Below are positions 12,443 to 14,193 of a DNA stretch of 14,193 nucleotides, piece by piece. Source of the stretch: Flavobacteriales bacterium (GTDB lineage Bacteria > Bacteroidota > Bacteroidia > Flavobacteriales > UA16). The stretch spans positions 1 to 14,193 of the forward strand of contig JAURKF010000092.1 of the NCBI GenBank assembly GCA_030831885.1, in the 5' to 3' direction. The translations under genes were made by a program, and so were the position numbers. The notes below the pieces were generated by a model that saw only the letters and a list, made by a program, of their open reading frames with translations, had not been told where the DNA came from and ran no database searches. Each line of letters begins with the position of its first letter. Position 1 is the first letter of the stretch.

Positions 12443-14193
12443 GTGTCTAACGAAACGTCAACCGAAAAGAAGAAAATCTCCAAACAATCTTTTTTGAATG
12501 CCCTTCGGGTGTTCAAGTATGTGAAGCCCTATAGCTTTTTATTCTCTATTGGACTACTGTTATTAGTTGTCTCAGGATTACTCGTTATCGTCATTACGGC
12601 ATTATTAGGCCAGCTGGTAAGTCCCGATTCATCCGCTCAATTTACTTCGGGAATGTGGGCTCAGTGGTTACCGAGCAGGCCTGAATGGGGTGGCACTGGG
12701 CAGGTTTTGGTGGCGCTTGTTGCATTGTTGATTATTCAAGGGGTTTTTTCCTTTTTTCGAGTGTACATCTTCTCCTATGTAACCGAGAACGCTATGCTGG
12801 CATTGCGTCGCGATGCATTCTCCACCATAATTCGTATGCCGATGCAATTCTTCAACGAGCGTCGTGTGGGCGATTTGTCGAGCCGTCTTTCAAGCGATAT
12901 CACAACTATTCAGGAAACCCTCACTATCACGCTTGCGGAATTTATTCGTCAAACGGTCATCATTGTGGTAGGAATCGGCTGGCTGGTTTCCTATTCATAT
13001 AAACTAACTCTGGTGATGCTTTGCACCTTGCCTGTGATTATCGTAATCATGGTAATTTTTGGGCGCTACATCCGAACCATTGGAAAGCGCACTCAAGATA
13101 AGGTTGCTGAAAGCAGTGTTATCGTTAATGAATCGCTCACAGGCATTGTTAATGTGAAGAGCTTCGCCAATGAGGCCTTTGAATCGAATCGGTTTTTAAA
13201 TAGCATTGCAAGCATCAAGGAAATTGCTATGCGAAGTGCCGTTTGGCGAGGCATGTTTGGCACTTTCATTATCATCTTTCTCTTCGGAGCGCTCGGCTTG
13301 GTAATGGGTGTCGGCGCTCATCTTCAGGAAACCGGCGAAATAGGCAAGGATGTCCTTGGCAAGTTTGTTTTTATCACCGGATTGGTTGCTGGATCTATCG
13401 GTGGCCTTGCCGCCCAAATGGGTACGCTTCAGCGCAGCATTGGAGTGATTGAAAACGTGATGGAAATTCTAGGATATGAAACCGAAGATGTTGCCTTGGA
13501 AAACTTGACCGGTCTTACACCTATGAACGGAACTATTCAATTGCGCGATGTGGTATTCACATATGCTTCGCGCAGTGATGTGGAGGTGTTGCGTGGTGTC
13601 TCTTTTACTGTGAAGGAAGGTCAGCAGATTGCACTGGTTGGATCTTCCGGCTCGGGTAAATCGACCATTGCCTCGCTGATTCAGCGATTTTATTTGCCGA
13701 CAGCCGGAGAAATTCTATTTGATGGAAAACCTGCTTTACAGTATGAACTCACTGATTTGCGCAGGCACATGGCTTTTGTGCCGCAGGAGGTTATACTTTT
13801 TGGAGGAACTATATACGACAACATCGCTTATGGTGCTCCCGGTGCAAGTGAAGAACAAGTGCGCGAAGCTGCGCGCAAAGCCAACGCTCTCGATTTTATT
13901 GAAGCATTCCCGGATAAATTTCAAACAGTTGTTGGCGAGCGTGGAATACAGCTTTCCGGTGGTCAGCGACAACGCGTGGCCATAGCGCGTGCTGTGCTGC
14001 GTAATCCAACTATTCTCATTCTTGATGAAGCTACGAGTTCGCTCGATAGTGAAAGTGAACGACTGGTGCAGGATGCGCTTGAAAAGCTTATGGTTGGCCG
14101 AACTTCTATCGTGATTGCGCATCGACTATCGACTATTCGCAAGGCCGACCAAATTGTAGTACTCGATCAGGGTCGTGTGCATGAAACAGGCAC
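12443..14193 (+). CDS. Type I ABC exporter, membrane domain fused to ATPase (3' end outside window)
   Basis: This is an MsbA/multidrug-type half-transporter: a six-helix membrane domain followed by an ATP-binding domain that works as a dimer to export lipids, peptides or drugs. The GTG start at 12443 is fixed by a strong AAAAGGAG four bases upstream. The 583 codons seen include a short charged N-terminus (MSNETSTEKKKISK), hydrophobic segments over about 30-320, and the coupling-helix region PMQFFNERRVGDLSSRLSSD. The ATPase motifs are all intact: Walker A GSSGSGKST (400-408), Q-loop VPQE, signature LSGGQRQR (504-511), Walker B ILILDEATSSLD (D528, catalytic E529) and H-loop H560. Only a short C-terminal piece should be missing. 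A substrate cannot be deduced; the neighbouring envelope proteins suggest, but do not prove, a role in envelope export. Confidence 0.93.
   Translation, partial: MSNETSTEKKKISKQSFLNALRVFKYVKPYSFLFSIGLLLLVVSGLLVIVITALLGQLVSPDSSAQFTSGMWAQWLPSRPEWGGTGQVLVALVALLIIQGVFSFFRVYIFSYVTENAMLALRRDAFSTIIRMPMQFFNERRVGDLSSRLSSDITTIQETLTITLAEFIRQTVIIVVGIGWLVSYSYKLTLVMLCTLPVIIVIMVIFGRYIRTIGKRTQDKVAESSVIVNESLTGIVNVKSFANEAFESNRFLNSIASIKEIAMRSAVWRGMFGTFIIIFLFGALGLVMGVGAHLQETGEIGKDVLGKFVFITGLVAGSIGGLAAQMGTLQRSIGVIENVMEILGYETEDVALENLTGLTPMNGTIQLRDVVFTYASRSDVEVLRGVSFTVKEGQQIALVGSSGSGKSTIASLIQRFYLPTAGEILFDGKPALQYELTDLRRHMAFVPQEVILFGGTIYDNIAYGAPGASEEQVREAARKANALDFIEAFPDKFQTVVGERGIQLSGGQRQRVAIARAVLRNPTILILDEATSSLDSESERLVQDALEKLMVGRTSIVIAHRLSTIRKADQIVVLDQGRVHETG

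Noticed and set aside
12685..14122. Several open frames in other frames or strands inside the ABC transporter region
   Set aside because: The continuous frame from GTG 12443 carries every ABC exporter motif, so the others are shadows.

Overview
The window looks like chromosomal DNA of a member of the Bacteroidota, probably a marine or freshwater Flavobacteriales-type organism. Four things point there: a secreted protein with a type IX secretion (T9SS) C-terminal sorting domain, a DUF4271-hemD gene pair, promoter -7 boxes of the form TAnnTTTG, and mostly weak Shine-Dalgarno sequences with A-rich bases before the start codon. I see no phage, transposon, CRISPR or plasmid genes. The region reads as ordinary core genome plus a lineage-specific envelope cluster.

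Layout. (1) Bases 2-301 (+) are the end of an aldehyde dehydrogenase gene, closed by a terminator. (2) Bases 4604 down to 348 (-) form a tight housekeeping cluster in the order yraN, rluB-type pseudouridine synthase, DUF4271 membrane protein, hemD, dprA, and a small 69-codon gene interrupted by a one-base frameshift. Spacings of 3-70 bases suggest one operon, ending at the shared terminator at 301-330. (3) Bases 5617-4739 (-) encode a membrane-anchored coiled-coil protein with its own terminator. (4) A tRNA-Cys(GCA) gene at 5831-5901 has a near-consensus Bacteroidota promoter and a UUCG-loop terminator. (5) Bases 6050-7558 (+) encode a T9SS-exported thioredoxin-fold protein. Its terminator is shared with the convergent pair SDR oxidoreductase -> M28 peptidase (9757-7608, -), whose genes overlap by 4 bases. 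(6) From 9874 to the right edge (+) runs a cluster: nitroreductase, outer-membrane beta-barrel protein (TTG start, 4-base overlap), two tandem paralogous secreted proteins, and a type I ABC exporter cut by the window edge.

How they fit together. The minus-strand cluster mixes DNA uptake/recombination (DprA), haem/tetrapyrrole synthesis (HemD), RNA modification (RluB type) and a nuclease-like protein (YraN), a typical co-transcribed housekeeping mix. The right-hand cluster is rich in envelope proteins: a beta-barrel, two secreted beta-sandwich proteins and an exporter. No direct functional link between them can be shown from sequence.

I found no large unknown system. The items most worth checking are the frameshifted small gene after dprA, the surface-exported thioredoxin fusion, the tandem secreted paralogs, and the possible promoter/hairpin switch before the ABC transporter.
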